Source: Onchocerca lupi | Taxonomy: Eukaryota; Nematoda; Chromadorea; Rhabditida; Onchocercidae | Assembly: GCA_028564675.1 (NCBI GenBank) | Contig: JAOVVO010000040.1 | Location: 1 to 64,000 of the forward strand | Reading direction: 5' to 3' | DNA length: 64,000 nt | Shown here: positions 1 to 12,600 of the stretch, one piece after another | How positions within the stretch are numbered: the stretch's first letter is position 1 | How the letters are laid out: the number at the start of each line of letters is the position of its first letter | The notes under the pieces: model-generated | The model's database searches: none | What the model saw: the letters and a program-made list of their open reading frames with translations, nothing else | Told to the model about the DNA's origin: nothing | Program-made: the position numbers and the translations under genes

Positions 1-7
1 CCCCCCG

Positions 8-8
8 G

Positions 9-39
<31 letters not shown>
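8..39. repeat. poly-A tract at the left edge
   Basis: The window opens with CCCCCCGG followed by about 30 A residues. It is a homopolymer with no gene attached. It could be an assembly-edge artefact, a low-complexity tract or the tail of a retroposed sequence; nothing nearby decides between these. Confidence 0.8.
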
Positions 40-40
<1 letters not shown>

Positions 41-2300
41 ATCATTTTAATGATTTCTTTTTGAAAATTTGTGTTTATAAATGTAAATATTAGATGTCTT
101 TTTTTTTTTTTTGAAATTTTTGAATTTCTTCATATTTTTGGCATATTTTACTGGATATTCAAACATCAACATTAATTAATTAGCAAAATAAAAGTTAAGC
201 TAATAAAAAAGATTAAAAGAAAGAGAAAAAACTAACCAACGACGATTACTGATGACAATATCGAATATAGCAATATTTTTTCCGCATTCTTTTTCGATAA
301 GGGATCGAATAATCTAAATTAAAAATTGTTACGAAGAGATATAAAAGGTAAGAAAAGGTAAAGGAAAAAAAATTCGTTTTTTTCTTTTTTTTTTTTTTGT
401 CATTTATTAATGAAATGGAAAATATTTATTTCAACTTTTTAACTTTAACACGAAGAAATCATCGTCTAATTCTATAAAAAAGGTCATTTTGTATGTAATA
501 AATGAATAAATAATGAATATTTTTGAATTCATACATTTTGGAATTTGAATTTTTCAAATTTATATGTTTTTGAATTTGAAGTTTATTTTAATTCAAATAG
601 AAAATTAATTACTTGTTGGGAAGAAGCACCGATTCGTGGCACATTTAGAAATATAAGTTGTGCACGAATGAGCTTTTCGCTTGTTAACATTTCTGATACA
701 GTTGGCGCATTCTACAACGAAAACGAAAAAGTTTGGATACAGTTACTCTAATATCAATATCAATATATTCTTGTTCATTAATAAATCATCAAAAATTTCA
801 GAAAAATTTTGAAATTTCTAGGCTTAGGCTTGGGCTCAGTTTAGAAAATTAAGAATTCTCGGAACCCTTTTCATTTTTTATCTTTATTTTTTTGGAAATT
901 GGAAAAGAAAGTGATTTTTTGGTTTTGGTTTATGTTTTAAATTTAGGAGTGTTGATTGTATATGTTTGCCCTTGGTTTTTATCAGCTAGTGATTAGAAAA
1001 ATTGGAAATTTGACAATACATGGAATCGGTCGGTTATTTGCGATCTTAGCACCGGATCATCGTATACACGACTCCAGAAATCCCATCCTGATTCACCGCT
1101 ATCAATATCATTACTTGTTCCTTTATCGGTTGAATAATCATCAAAATTTGACAGTACCTATTACAAAACTTTTAACTTATTTTAAATATGTAGCAGCAGC
1201 TAATATAATATCGATAAATTCAAATTCATGAAATGTTATAACTCCGTTATATTATTGCTCATTATTTCATGGAAGTAAGAACTGCTTTCCACAAAAGTTC
1301 AAGTTTATTTTTGATGAATGAAAAAATCAGCCTATTTGATAACATGACAGAAAGATTTCGCTCTCGAAAGTTCTTTTCATTCATCAAAGATTAAAAATCA
1401 TTGATAAATTTTATCCTAACCTTGTTCATATTGAGCAAATTTGTAACAATGATTGAGCATGGCTTCTCACTACTATTTATAGTGGCGCTATCGATACCAA
1501 GAAATTTGAATCTAGCAGGAGTAGAAAATAATGCATTTGCAAATAATGCGTTTTCAATATTATTGTTCATTAATTGCAAATTGACCAGACCATGCGATCT
1601 GAGATATCTTATCAGTTTATTTTTTTTCATAAACTTTATTCATTGATACTTGAAGAATGATTTGAACTTTGTCAAAATTTTCTCTTTTTCTAAATCAAAA
1701 TGAAAGTATTTTGAGTAGAAATAAGCATTTACGTGCGAAGCTTAATCTAAAAACCTAAATTCTAACCAGCTTTTCTTCCGCCTTTAAGAAAAAAAAAACT
1801 TGTTTTTTGCTTTTTTTTTTTTCAATACGATGTATCCAAGATTTGCCAAATGAAAAAATAAGAAAGAACTTCAAATCTTCCAAAAATATCAGGAAACAGA
1901 ATTATTGAAATTAAAAGACACTTATTAATTCTTGTATAAAAAGACAGTAGAGGAATCAGTGCCTGTTATTTGGAGAGGCCGTACCCATTTAATAAATATA
2001 CAGGTTGATCAATTATAAGTTTGCAAATGCTTCGTTCAATAATGAAAATTGTACGTGCAACCGCACGATAAAGTGGAAACTATCAGCAATGAGAATTAGC
2101 TCAATTTCGAATACTTTTGTACTTTTGGTACTATTCATTTCCTCGAATTTCTTCTCTCAATTGTATTAAATGACAAAAAATCCATTATTTTTTTAATTGA
2201 GATAAATGGAATATGAAAAAATTTTAGTTTTGTTTTGTTTTCAAATAATTTAAAAAATTACTTTATTACAATTTTAGAAATTTGAATAAGAATTGACAAA
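40..2300. other. Non-coding stretch, no supported gene
   Basis: AT-rich sequence with short homopolymers. Two open frames, 545-751 and 956-1231 on plus, have passable composition but no recognisable motif and no convincing splice partners. A possible last exon of the neighbouring mut-7 gene lies at 2306-2384 on minus, with an ATTCAG acceptor; see that entry. Confidence 0.5.
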
Positions 2301-2724
2301 ATCATTTAAACATAGATTACAAAATTGGGAACCGCTAGAGAGAATAAATTACACTTCCCGAATCTCATCTTGGCCACATTTGCCCTGAATATTATTTGAT
2401 GAGAGAACAAAAGCTAAAGTTTTCAAAGAAAAATTCATGTTCATTCGAATCCTTCTTATTTCTCTTCGGCAAAAAGAGGCTCGACAAATGCATTATAATT
2501 AACAATATGGCAACCATCCCAATATATTGTTCCACAAATACCACAGACGTAAAAAAACCTAAAATAATGGAAAACTCATAATTTCAAGAACTGCATTTCG
2601 AAATTTACGATTCTAAAGATTTCACTGCACAACTCAAAGCCGAATTTCTAGATAACTTCAGTAAAACTTTTCAAATAGTAATTTATGAAGAACATAAATC
2701 CTATAAAATAAAGAACCATATTGA

Positions 2725-5700
2725 TTAAAAAATACAATTAGCATAGAAATCAAGAAAAAAAGGAAAGAAAAATGCCGACCTGCCTTTTCTTTCCAAAACT
2801 TGTAAAGGTACTTTCTCTATCTTAACTTCGGCTGGTATATCACAGTCTAGAGCAACAACTAGGCAATTCCTGCAAATATCATCTTTCTCAGCATAAAATA
2901 TCCTTAATTTTATTGTGATTGCGAATACATTTGATGACTAAGGGAACTTGACTAACTTGATGTCTAAGGAACCATTATGACAATGTGCTACGATCCTTGA
3001 GCAATCATTTTCACTGACTTCTAAATTGCATCCATAGCCGGAATACAATTCTGCGTCAACCTAAAAGTAAGAGATAACATACTGCACAATGATTGATTTT
3101 TTATCTATTCTTGAGAGAGAGAGAAATCTATTTGTTTCAAAAACACTATTGGAATATCAAGTGCCCGAACTTCTCGCATTTTTTCTATATATTTTGCAGC
3201 GTCATAAGTTTCTTTGCTAAACGGATTTGATGCACCAATATTTGCCTGATACATTGTCTCTAGTACGGGAGATGGAGCGATTACGAACGAATTCGAATTG
3301 CATTTCTAAAAGATAAAAAATGAATTTGTAATCACATAATGTGAAGACTGTAATTCATAAAAGTTGAAATCCTATATAAATAGTTGGTAATATTAAAAAT
3401 TATGTCAAAGAAAAAATAATGCATGAGATTCTGCAATTCAAATCTGTTTCATAACAATGTACTTAAACATAAAGATTCGAACTACAAGGACTTCCCATCT
3501 CTTCAAATATAAGATTATTACTCAACTTTTCATGGCACTGCAAAAAATGCACTATAAATTATACTTCGGGCTTCTGAACATATTCTTTCTTATTTAATTT
3601 ATCAAAACAAATTACCATGCAGCGAGAAAAAATGTCATCCTTGGATAAATGCATATTGAATTGTCGTAAGACAAATTCAATTTGCTGAATTATGCTCAAA
3701 TTTTGTGTGGTTGAGACAGACAATATACGTTGTGTTCCTCTCAATGAACGATGCCTTCGAAGCTAAAGTATTTTTCAAAGAAAAGAAGTTACTTTGGACA
3801 AATAATAATTTTAATCCAGAAACTATTCAATACAGTTTCCACGACTTGGTATTTTTTCCTTTACTTTCTAGAAAATGATTTCTTTCTAATGATTAGTATT
3901 TCTTATGTCAGAATGTTCAAAGACATGAATTTTGAAATTTGTGTCACACACAACCTTGACTTTTTCATTTTTTTTTTTTTACCAAAGAAAATTTTCAACC
4001 TCCATCATGAATACTATATTGATTATGAGGATTAGCCTTCAGTTTACATCATTATTCATTAAATGATTGCTCATAGTAATGTGATAGTCAATATGGCCTA
4101 CTGCAATAACAAAAAAAAAAAACTTCATCTATCGCTTTTCCACATGTTAATATATATCGATTTGGATCTTTTTCTGCGCACTCAATCAAATAACTTCGTG
4201 TTTCCGCTAATATCGTATCAATACCGCACCTAGAAATAAGAAACGTTCATTATATATTAAAATAATCGACTTCATTTCAATTAAATGAATGAAAACATAG
4301 CAGATATAACCTAATACCTTCTGAGATGTTTACCCAAACCAAGCATCATTGAATCGACAATAATCTTCAAATCTTTCGGTTTCCTTTTCACTGGAGAATT
4401 ATTTAGGTCAGAATTTACACGCTAAAAAAGAAAATAAGAAATAAATATTCATGATGACTATGTTGTATACAGCAAATTCTAAAGATAGTAAAATGGCTTG
4501 ATTTAAATCAACCTTTAAAATATAATATTAAACACCGATAGTGGGTTAAAAGCAAAAGCAATTAAGAAAAAACCTCAATCATTTGTTCAAATTCTCTATC
4601 GTCAAATTTGGCTCCTTTTTTCTTGGGTTTTTTCTCCTCCTTTGACTTTATTTGTGTTATATCACATTCCATACAGTGTTTAATCCAATCCATATGATAT
4701 TCTCTACAATTCCGACAGTCAGAAGCATTACTTAATTTCATAGCTTATGTAATAAATTTGAAAAAACAAAAACGAATTACCTTTCAGCTTTTATCTTCAA
4801 CTTATCATAAAGATTTAGTAAACAGTAACCATCCATAGCTGCATACTTCATCTGCTCACGACGAAGAGGGCGCATAGCCCAATTGCCTATCTAAACAATT
4901 TCTAATTTCAAAGGACCTGTGAAAGCGAAATGATAAGAATGTTCGTTTGTTTTCACCAATTAAAAATGAGAAAATACCTGCTCTGTTTTGTCCAGAACCT
5001 CCCCAAGTACTTTTTGACATAGATCAGTAAGTCGAAAATGCACTGTTTCATCAGAAGATATAGCGCTCGAAAAATTTTCAGTTTCATTTGATAATGAGGG
5101 ACTAGCTGAAAAAAGCTGCAAAAATTTTATTACTCTTAATCCAAAAACCATTCAAGTGCTTATTGTTTTGCAAAATTCAAAGCATATAAAGAGATAACTG
5201 TCAGAGAGATAAAATCTGAAAAATGGAATGATACGCAAATATCATACTTGAGCATCCCAAGTCGAGAAATGATGGATTCGATGTCAGAAGCTGAAATCAT
5301 CATAAACGATAATTCGAAATAAAAATCTGTAAGTTCATGAACATGAGATATATTGAAAAAATAATAACATACACTTTTAACCAGCTTCAATATGCAAACC
5401 ATATTTTTCATCTCATTCAAAGGTTGTAGATAAGGAAAAGAAGCATACAAAACCCTTAGGTCGTTTAGAAAGTCGAATCCTGAAATTGCAGACTATAATA
5501 TAATAAAGAATTCATTAGACTGTAATTTTTAGAAAGTATACATTATAAATATTTCCAAATGTTACAAAATAGCAGCTTTAGATATAAAGGATGATTTAAT
5601 GCTTTAGGTGTAGGAAACATAAATACAAATGAAAGAAATCTTACGGAAAAAAGTTACAAAATTTTTCACGGACCTAATTTTATTGCAGTGCTGTCAGAAA

Positions 5701-8700
5701 ACAAAGCTTTAAAGAACTGTATCCATTGTTCCTCCGTGAGCACTTTTTCCAAAGTGATAACATCTATAAGATAGCTGCACTGTTGAACACAAACTTGGAA
5801 AAGTGCTACCTGCAATACTTTCTTACATATAAGATTTAGGCGAACTGGAAAAGAAGGGAAAAAATTTTGCTGATAAATGCTATATACTTCATTTGATCAT
5901 TAATTGCATATTTCATTTGGTCTAACTACAGAGTTGCAGAAATTTCAAAGATAATTGCCGGAAAGGCTGCAATTTTTAAAATTGCAGAATAACGAAAATC
6001 TATCAAAGAACCAATTAAAATGAGTAAAAATTGATTTTACTAAAAATTGATTTTTTTTTATTTTTTTTAAAAAATTGATTTTGAATATCCAAGTAATCCT
6101 CACTTTTTCACTTGTGCACATAAACAAGGGTTTCCATTCAGTATCGATTCCAATCAAATCAGCTTCTTCAATAACGGGGTAAAGCTTCTCCAAATCTTCA
6201 GGAGTTGCAATCATTTTGATAGGATGACCTGGAAACAATTCCACATCTGTAATACTCGCCCTCTCCGATATGATCCTGCAAAAGAACGAGTTTCGAATAC
6301 TTAAAGAGAAAACAGATTTTCATATGAAACCACTGGAATACGTTAGATCATTTAATCTATATATCTCACATCAGACACAATTATGGTAGATTCTGTAAAA
6401 GTCTAACTGATTCATCTGAATACAAATGCCGAGTTCAAAAGCATTTACTTTGCTAAATCAGCCTGCGCTTCAAGAATTGTGTTATTGCACAAATAAGGTT
6501 GCAAACAACGAGGAGCAGAATCGATCATATTGAAAAAAACAACCCATCGAATAGCATCGTTGAACCAGCCATTTGAACAGAGATAATTAATGAAATATTT
6601 CTGTAGAGCCAAATCCGATTGCAAAGCTTGCTAGAAAATATACATTCATTCTAAATTCTTATGCGAGTGATTGAGAGCTTCTGTATGAAGCAGATGAATA
6701 AAGAATATTACTACAACAAATCTTCGAAAAAAAAAAAAAAACATGCAAATTTTAACCATCTGGTTCAATTCCAAAAAATTTTTATTAAGATCAATTATGA
6801 AAAGATTGCAAAAAGAACACTTTTTTTCTTTACGAAATTTCTTCACAAAGCAAACTAAACTTCTTCCATCCAACATTTAAGATAGGCTATAACTAAATTT
6901 AACATTTTAATGAGCAAAGAGAGATACATACAGCTATATAATCAAAATATCCTTCTTCGGTAATACCATGTTCAACAAAATACATGAAAGCCATATGCCT
7001 AAGAGCACCTTCCCGTCTAAAACGATATAAGTTCGGTGCCACTTCTTGAGATGAAAAATTGTATGTTGCTACCAGTTTGGCGACAAGCTTTTCAATAGCT
7101 TTCTTTTGTAGCTTTGATGTCGGGATGGTCATAATTTTTCTTCTGCGAAAATCTTCATAACGATAATCAATAGCTACAATCGAAATATGAATAACAGATT
7201 TCTTAAAAGTAAAGAAAGCATAACTTGGACTGTTATGAAATTCAGATAATCGAACCTCTTTCCAAATATAACTTTACTAAGAAGCTGCAACTATTCCAAG
7301 ACAATATTCTTTATGTAACATTATTTTCTGACTGATTTATCCAGCGAAAAAACAATGGATTTTTTCCTTACTATAAGAAAACATCAAATATCAATCCCTC
7401 CCACTAATTTAATCTGAAAAATGAAAAAAAATATTAGGGAACAACGACAAAGCAGAAACTAACTTCGTTTATCTAGACCAATAAGGTTATCAAAATAACT
7501 TATAAGCTCTTCCTGCATTTTTCTTTCATTTTTGATAAATGCATCAACTGCAATAAAACGATCCTGCAGCATGCATGGAATAACTAACTCAATAAGTGTA
7601 AAATGAGACTGCAATCCAAACAATGTAGCACAGGAGATAGCATCACGATAATTTGCCTTCGCTATCATATTCTGCAAGTTATTTTGGTAGATGATATAAA
7701 CATAGGATTACTGTTAAATCAGACACGAGATCTGATGAACAGCGCAGCAAGATATAGATTTGAAAGCACAAAGGATATAATATCCTTGCGCTCAATTTAA
7801 ATATGAAATTTTTATAAAACAAGATAACACTGACGGCATAAGCCTTTTCAGAAAAAGCAATAATGAAAAACAAATTTTTCATCAGTTTTTCTTCTTACTA
7901 TATAAAAACGACATAACACTTTAATTTCTAAAAAATTACCCAATGTTTACTACAGAAAACTGACTTTTACAGCATGAAGAATATGGTCTGCCATATCATC
8001 ACTTTTTAATTGAAATATATTGGTGATAAGTTCCAGATGTACTGTATGTTTGTTTGTGCCAACAGCAAAAGCTTCAATCTGTTGCATTTATCAGGGTGAA
8101 CATTAGAATTTATTGCAAATGATAAATGATATTCCATACAAAACTGATTTTCTTTACTCTTTTTGTTTTATTTGCAACTTATGAATATTTCCAATGATAA
8201 TTTCAGTTTATTAAATCGCATTAATTCAATGACATGACGTTCGATGACCTTTTATGTCATAAAATAAATTTAAAAAAATTGATATTCTGATTGATTCTTT
8301 AAAAAAAATGAAAAAACCTTCATATCCCGGTTTAGCCTTCTGTACAATTCATTGTTTCGTTTCGTTTTTTGTAGCCAAAGCTGGAGATGTTGCAAAACGA
8401 AACCAGCTAAACTTGATATTTTTTGCGCTCCATAATCCGGACATGACTGAAATATGCCAGAACTAAACAGCAGTTATGAATCTCTCTAATTTTATGTCTC
8501 AAAATGTTTTTTCTGACTAATATTTAGTTTCAAACGATCTTTTTTTTTTCTTTTAAAAAAAAAAAGGACTTTGTATAGAAGTAGAGCAATTTCCATCGGG
8601 TTTTCGCATTCATCGAATACCTCGTTCAGTACTGACTGGCATAGTTCTTGCTGAAATAAAGAAATTTTAAGATATTTGAAAGTTCTAATATCTGACATTT

Positions 8701-9559
8701 GAAAGTTATAGCTATAAAAGAAAATCCATAAAATTTCAATAGTTTTGGTATGATCCATTTGGAAATATTTTTTCTTAAATTTTTTCGGATGAAAAGAAAC
8801 AAATTACCTTAATAAGTTTTTTTTCCGCACCAATCCAGATATCTTTCAGCAATTTCATCCACATCCGTATCAATTCATGATATGGTTGAGGTTGAAAATT
8901 TTCATTCAACTTTTCCCGATGATCATTTCCTATCTTCTCATCGATTTCTAATTGCTCATTTATGATCGGATCTTGTACAAGATCGCCAGTTTTTTTCATA
9001 CCTGAATGAAATTATTTTCGATCATTACCTATAATAATCTGTTTCATTTTTTGAGTATAATTTTATGGATTTGTTCATCTTGCATACTTAACTAAGTTAA
9101 TATTAACCGATATTTTTTGCGAAAAAATTATAATAAAGTCAATTTGATAGCGTCTTCTCCTCAATTAGTATTACTTTAATTGCTTCGATTCTCCTTTATA
9201 TTTTTTATAGCACAATTGTAAGTAAGAAAATTCTCAATTTCCAGCTCAGATTCCTCAGCTCGAAATCTCATTCACTACCATAATCTGGAGAAATCGATAG
9301 AAAAATTTTCCCCTCCACAGGTTTAAAAGTCCCCTTTACCTTTCACAAGTTTTTCAAAATTTCAAGAACTTCTGTGCTGCATCAGTGAAATGGAATCATG
9401 AAGGCATGATGAAGAATAGTTGGCAGTAAGCCATTCATTGATTGTCGACATTGTAAATGTCTCTTGTTGATATGATTTTTTCCATCTTTTCTGGGGACCT
9501 TCCATCGCAAATATTTGGATATCGACCATGCAAAGGCTTTTATTAAAACTTTTGATCAA
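2725..9559 (-). CDS. mut-7: MUT-7-type 3'-5' exonuclease (EXD3/Nibbler family)
   Basis: About 20 exons join in phase to a protein of about 960 residues. Exon ranges, 5' to 3' on minus: 9559-9370, 9001-8808, 8650-8570, 8446-8318, 8078-7971, 7671-7464, 7173-6932, 6630-6449, 6275-6104, 5809-5674, 5479-5373, 5115-4978, 4890-4781, 4703-4574, 4421-4318, 4229-4124, 3762-3616, 3305-3147, 3060-2957, 2869-2725. The N-terminal half is helical. A DEDDy exonuclease domain spans roughly residues 450-660: motif I IGIDTEWKP, motif II around FDFLNDLRVL, motif III YAAMDGYCLL. A Mut7-C domain follows (VDSMMLGLGKHLRRCGID, then an RCM-KCN zinc-ribbon pair formed across a splice junction). In Caenorhabditis elegans MUT-7 acts in RNAi and transposon silencing; fly Nibbler trims small RNAs. 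The start is ambiguous (in-frame ATGs at 9559, 9529, 9505). The 3' end is also uncertain: the last exon may read to a stop at 2725 or splice at 2780 to 2384-2306. Confidence 0.88.
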
Positions 9560-9676
9560 ATTTTACACTTTAATTTGTTAATTAGCTGCAGTATGATTGG
9601 TACATAAAAGTCAGGACTATCTACGTCAGCCACGTCAATATGTTGTTTTTTTTGCAGCCATAATAATAGCCGGGGA
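9560..9676. promoter_or_regulatory. Compact divergent promoter between mut-7 and fzr-1
   Basis: The longest mut-7 reading frame starts at 9559 on minus and the fzr-1 start codon is at 9677 on plus, leaving about 117 bases, or about 170 if mut-7 starts at 9505. A T-rich run ending in TTTGCAG at 9657 lies 19 bases before the fzr-1 ATG and looks like a trans-splice acceptor. If so, the fzr-1 promoter and outron overlap the mut-7 5' region. No individual transcription-factor site is claimed. Confidence 0.5.
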
Positions 9677-12600
9677 ATGTTCCCGTCTAATGAATATGAA
9701 CGGAAATTTTTGGCTCAACATAATCCGGGAACTTCACCACAAAAAGCACAGGTAGTTTCAAACTTTTTCCTTCATAAACTAATATTTTCACTCGTATTGT
9801 TTGATTTTGCAAAGTTACTTACAGCAAAAGAGATCCATGCAATATAGCGATTGATTTGTGAGATCAAAAATGCGGGGCATCAAGAAGTTACAAATGAATC
9901 ATTTGCCTACTCCAGGCTTCGATTTTACTTCGTCACTTGTAATATATGCCAAACGAGTTATTAGCACGATTCTCACTTTAAACGAAGGTATATGCGCAAA
10001 AAACACTTGCTTTGACATGTACCCAGTATGGTATTCGGTCAAAGAAGATTCCTTTTTTCAGCTTTTAGATGACTTAAAAATAATAATAAAAGGCACTGCT
10101 TTTTGAAATTGTGGATGTTGTTTTGGAGAAAAATAGATTTGAAAATTTGCAAAATGACAAAAAGAAAAAAAGAAAATGACTCATTTCAGGGACATTCGCC
10201 ACGTATAACACCAACAAAATATCGCCCAGATGGTGGTGATCGTTATATACCTATTCGACAAAGTAGTACAGAGTGGGCAACAAGGTGATTTTTTTTTCCT
10301 GAGTGAAAAATTGGAATGAAAAGTTTTCGTGGAGATATACAAGATCAATAATTATTTAGTAAGAACAATAATATGTAATGTATAATGATTATTCTTTTGC
10401 TCATTTACGTCATACAGTAATGATTATATCGAGAAGCAATGATTAGTGTCCAATCAATACTCCATTAAAATATTGATTGACAATGTGGAGCATTCTTGGA
10501 ACACTGTGATGGTGAATTTATATGAACTGTATATTTCAAATGAATAGAAATATGAATGTTCGTTTGTTCAGAATTTTAAATCTTCGAAATTTCTTACCGT
10601 ATATATACGCGTTGCTGTGGCTCATTCTATTAAAGTGGGAAAAGTTGAGAAAAAAATCTGATCGAATGTAATTTGGGTTGTAATCTGGATGTATTTGGGA
10701 TTGCATCTTCTTGCTGTTGTGACTCGGCTAGGTCAGCGATAGATCGACACAGAAAAGTTTCATATGTTTTGTGTGACAGACGCGAATCCTGTGAGAAAAG
10801 TTTATTGATTGATGGGAGAGTAGTTTTTCGTAACCAGAGAATATCCAGTTAAATTTTATTATTTTTTCCTTCGTCCTCGTCACTCTTTCACTCTTTCCTT
10901 CGTATGAAAGTTGCTCAATTGAATGGTCAGTTTGCTGCTACTGCTCTGTCGATGTAACAATGAACTTAAATTCCAGCTCGAAATCCTGTCTTTTTAAATC
11001 CTTCTGCGGCTCCTCCTCTTACCTGATCTCCACCGCGTCGTCTCTTGATTGGTTGGCCTCATTTTGTTTATCTTGAATTGGAGCGTTTTGGCGGTAAAGT
11101 TGGCCAGTAGATTCACTCTGCTCACTTACTTTTACCTGTTACAGGTGTGACAGGTTTAAAAAAAAAGTATATCCATATAAAATTTCGCGCCTATTCGAAT
11201 GCAACATTAAGTCAAAATTTCAAAGCAGTTGATGGAGAACGTGCAACGTTGTGTCAAAAATTTATATTTATATAGATAGATTCTTTACTTCTTTGTGATT
11301 TTGACGAGAGAGAAAATGCGTTTTGTTAAAAATAATGACTCTTTTCAGATTCGCTGCAATTGCATCATCATCGCCAGATGCGCCTAATCTTTTCAAAAGA
11401 CCTACAGGAGCACAAGGAGCGTCATCCGGTACATCCAATAGCGGAAATGTAGCAAATACACAAACGGCTTCGACCACAAATTCTATTGATGATTCTCGCA
11501 TGGATTCTGCAGCTCATCGAGCTCTTCTGAGAAACGAACTTCTAAGCGATAACATTGATGATATTAGAGTCTGTCTAGTTTTTATTTGTGTTTAGAAAAC
11601 ATGGATTTCTTTTTGATCACCATATTTTCTTGTCGCAAAACAATAATTAACGTAGTCGATTCTTTCATGCAATATATTTATCATTACTGATTAATGTCTG
11701 CGAAGTTATCGCCTTCCTGAAAAAACTTGCATTATTAGTTGCTAGAGCTTTTAGATCTTTCGAATAAGATATCAGCTTTGAAAATCGAACTAGTTGAGTG
11801 GAAATTGCAACTGCAGTTATTTACGGTTAGATATGGGGAAAAAATTTTATTTCATTTTTTTCAGGCAGATCTTGAAGGGTTTGATACATGTCGATTACGC
11901 GATAGTCCTAGCGGTGGTCTATTCAAATTCGGGCAGCGAACGCCAACGAAATATGGTGATGCATCAACAAGTAATGCTGCACGTTGCCTATTTGGGGGAC
12001 CACCATTAAGCGAAGGGAGCCAGCGTCTTCTCAAATCGCCCCGTAAACCGCAGCGTAAAGTACCTAAAAATCCATATAAGGTGAGATAGCATTTAACTGA
12101 TTTATGTTTTCATGAAATATGCAATATAAATCATCCATGTTGCATGGGATAGCATTTAACTGATTTATATTTTCATGAAATATGCAGTAAAAGTAAGTCA
12201 TCCACGTTTCACTATTTTAATTTTTACTTTGTAGAATTTCATTTTTCTCATTTTTTAGGTTTTGGATGCTCCTGAGTTACAAGATGATTTTTATTTGGAT
12301 TTGGTGGATTGGTCATCACAAAATATGCTTTCAGTTGGATTACATACTTGTGTATATCTCTGGAGTGCATGCAACAGTCAAGTTCGTACTTTGTTTGGAA
12401 TTTTCTTTGACATTATGAGCTCTCTATTAAATATCAAGTTGTAGATTTAAAAAACAAATGTCATTATCAAGGAACAAAGCAAATTGAAGAATAGAGCCCA
12501 TAAGATTAACCTTGTTTTCAACAAGTAATACCCGATGCTAGCAGTGATGAAATATCATTGTGGTAGCTTTTAAGGTTGTAAAACTTTGCGATCTTGCTAC

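Noticed and set aside
545..751. Plus-strand open frame with plausible residues (ITCWEEAPIRGTFR)
   Set aside because: Only 68 codons, no splice partner, no recognisable motif, and isolated at the window edge.
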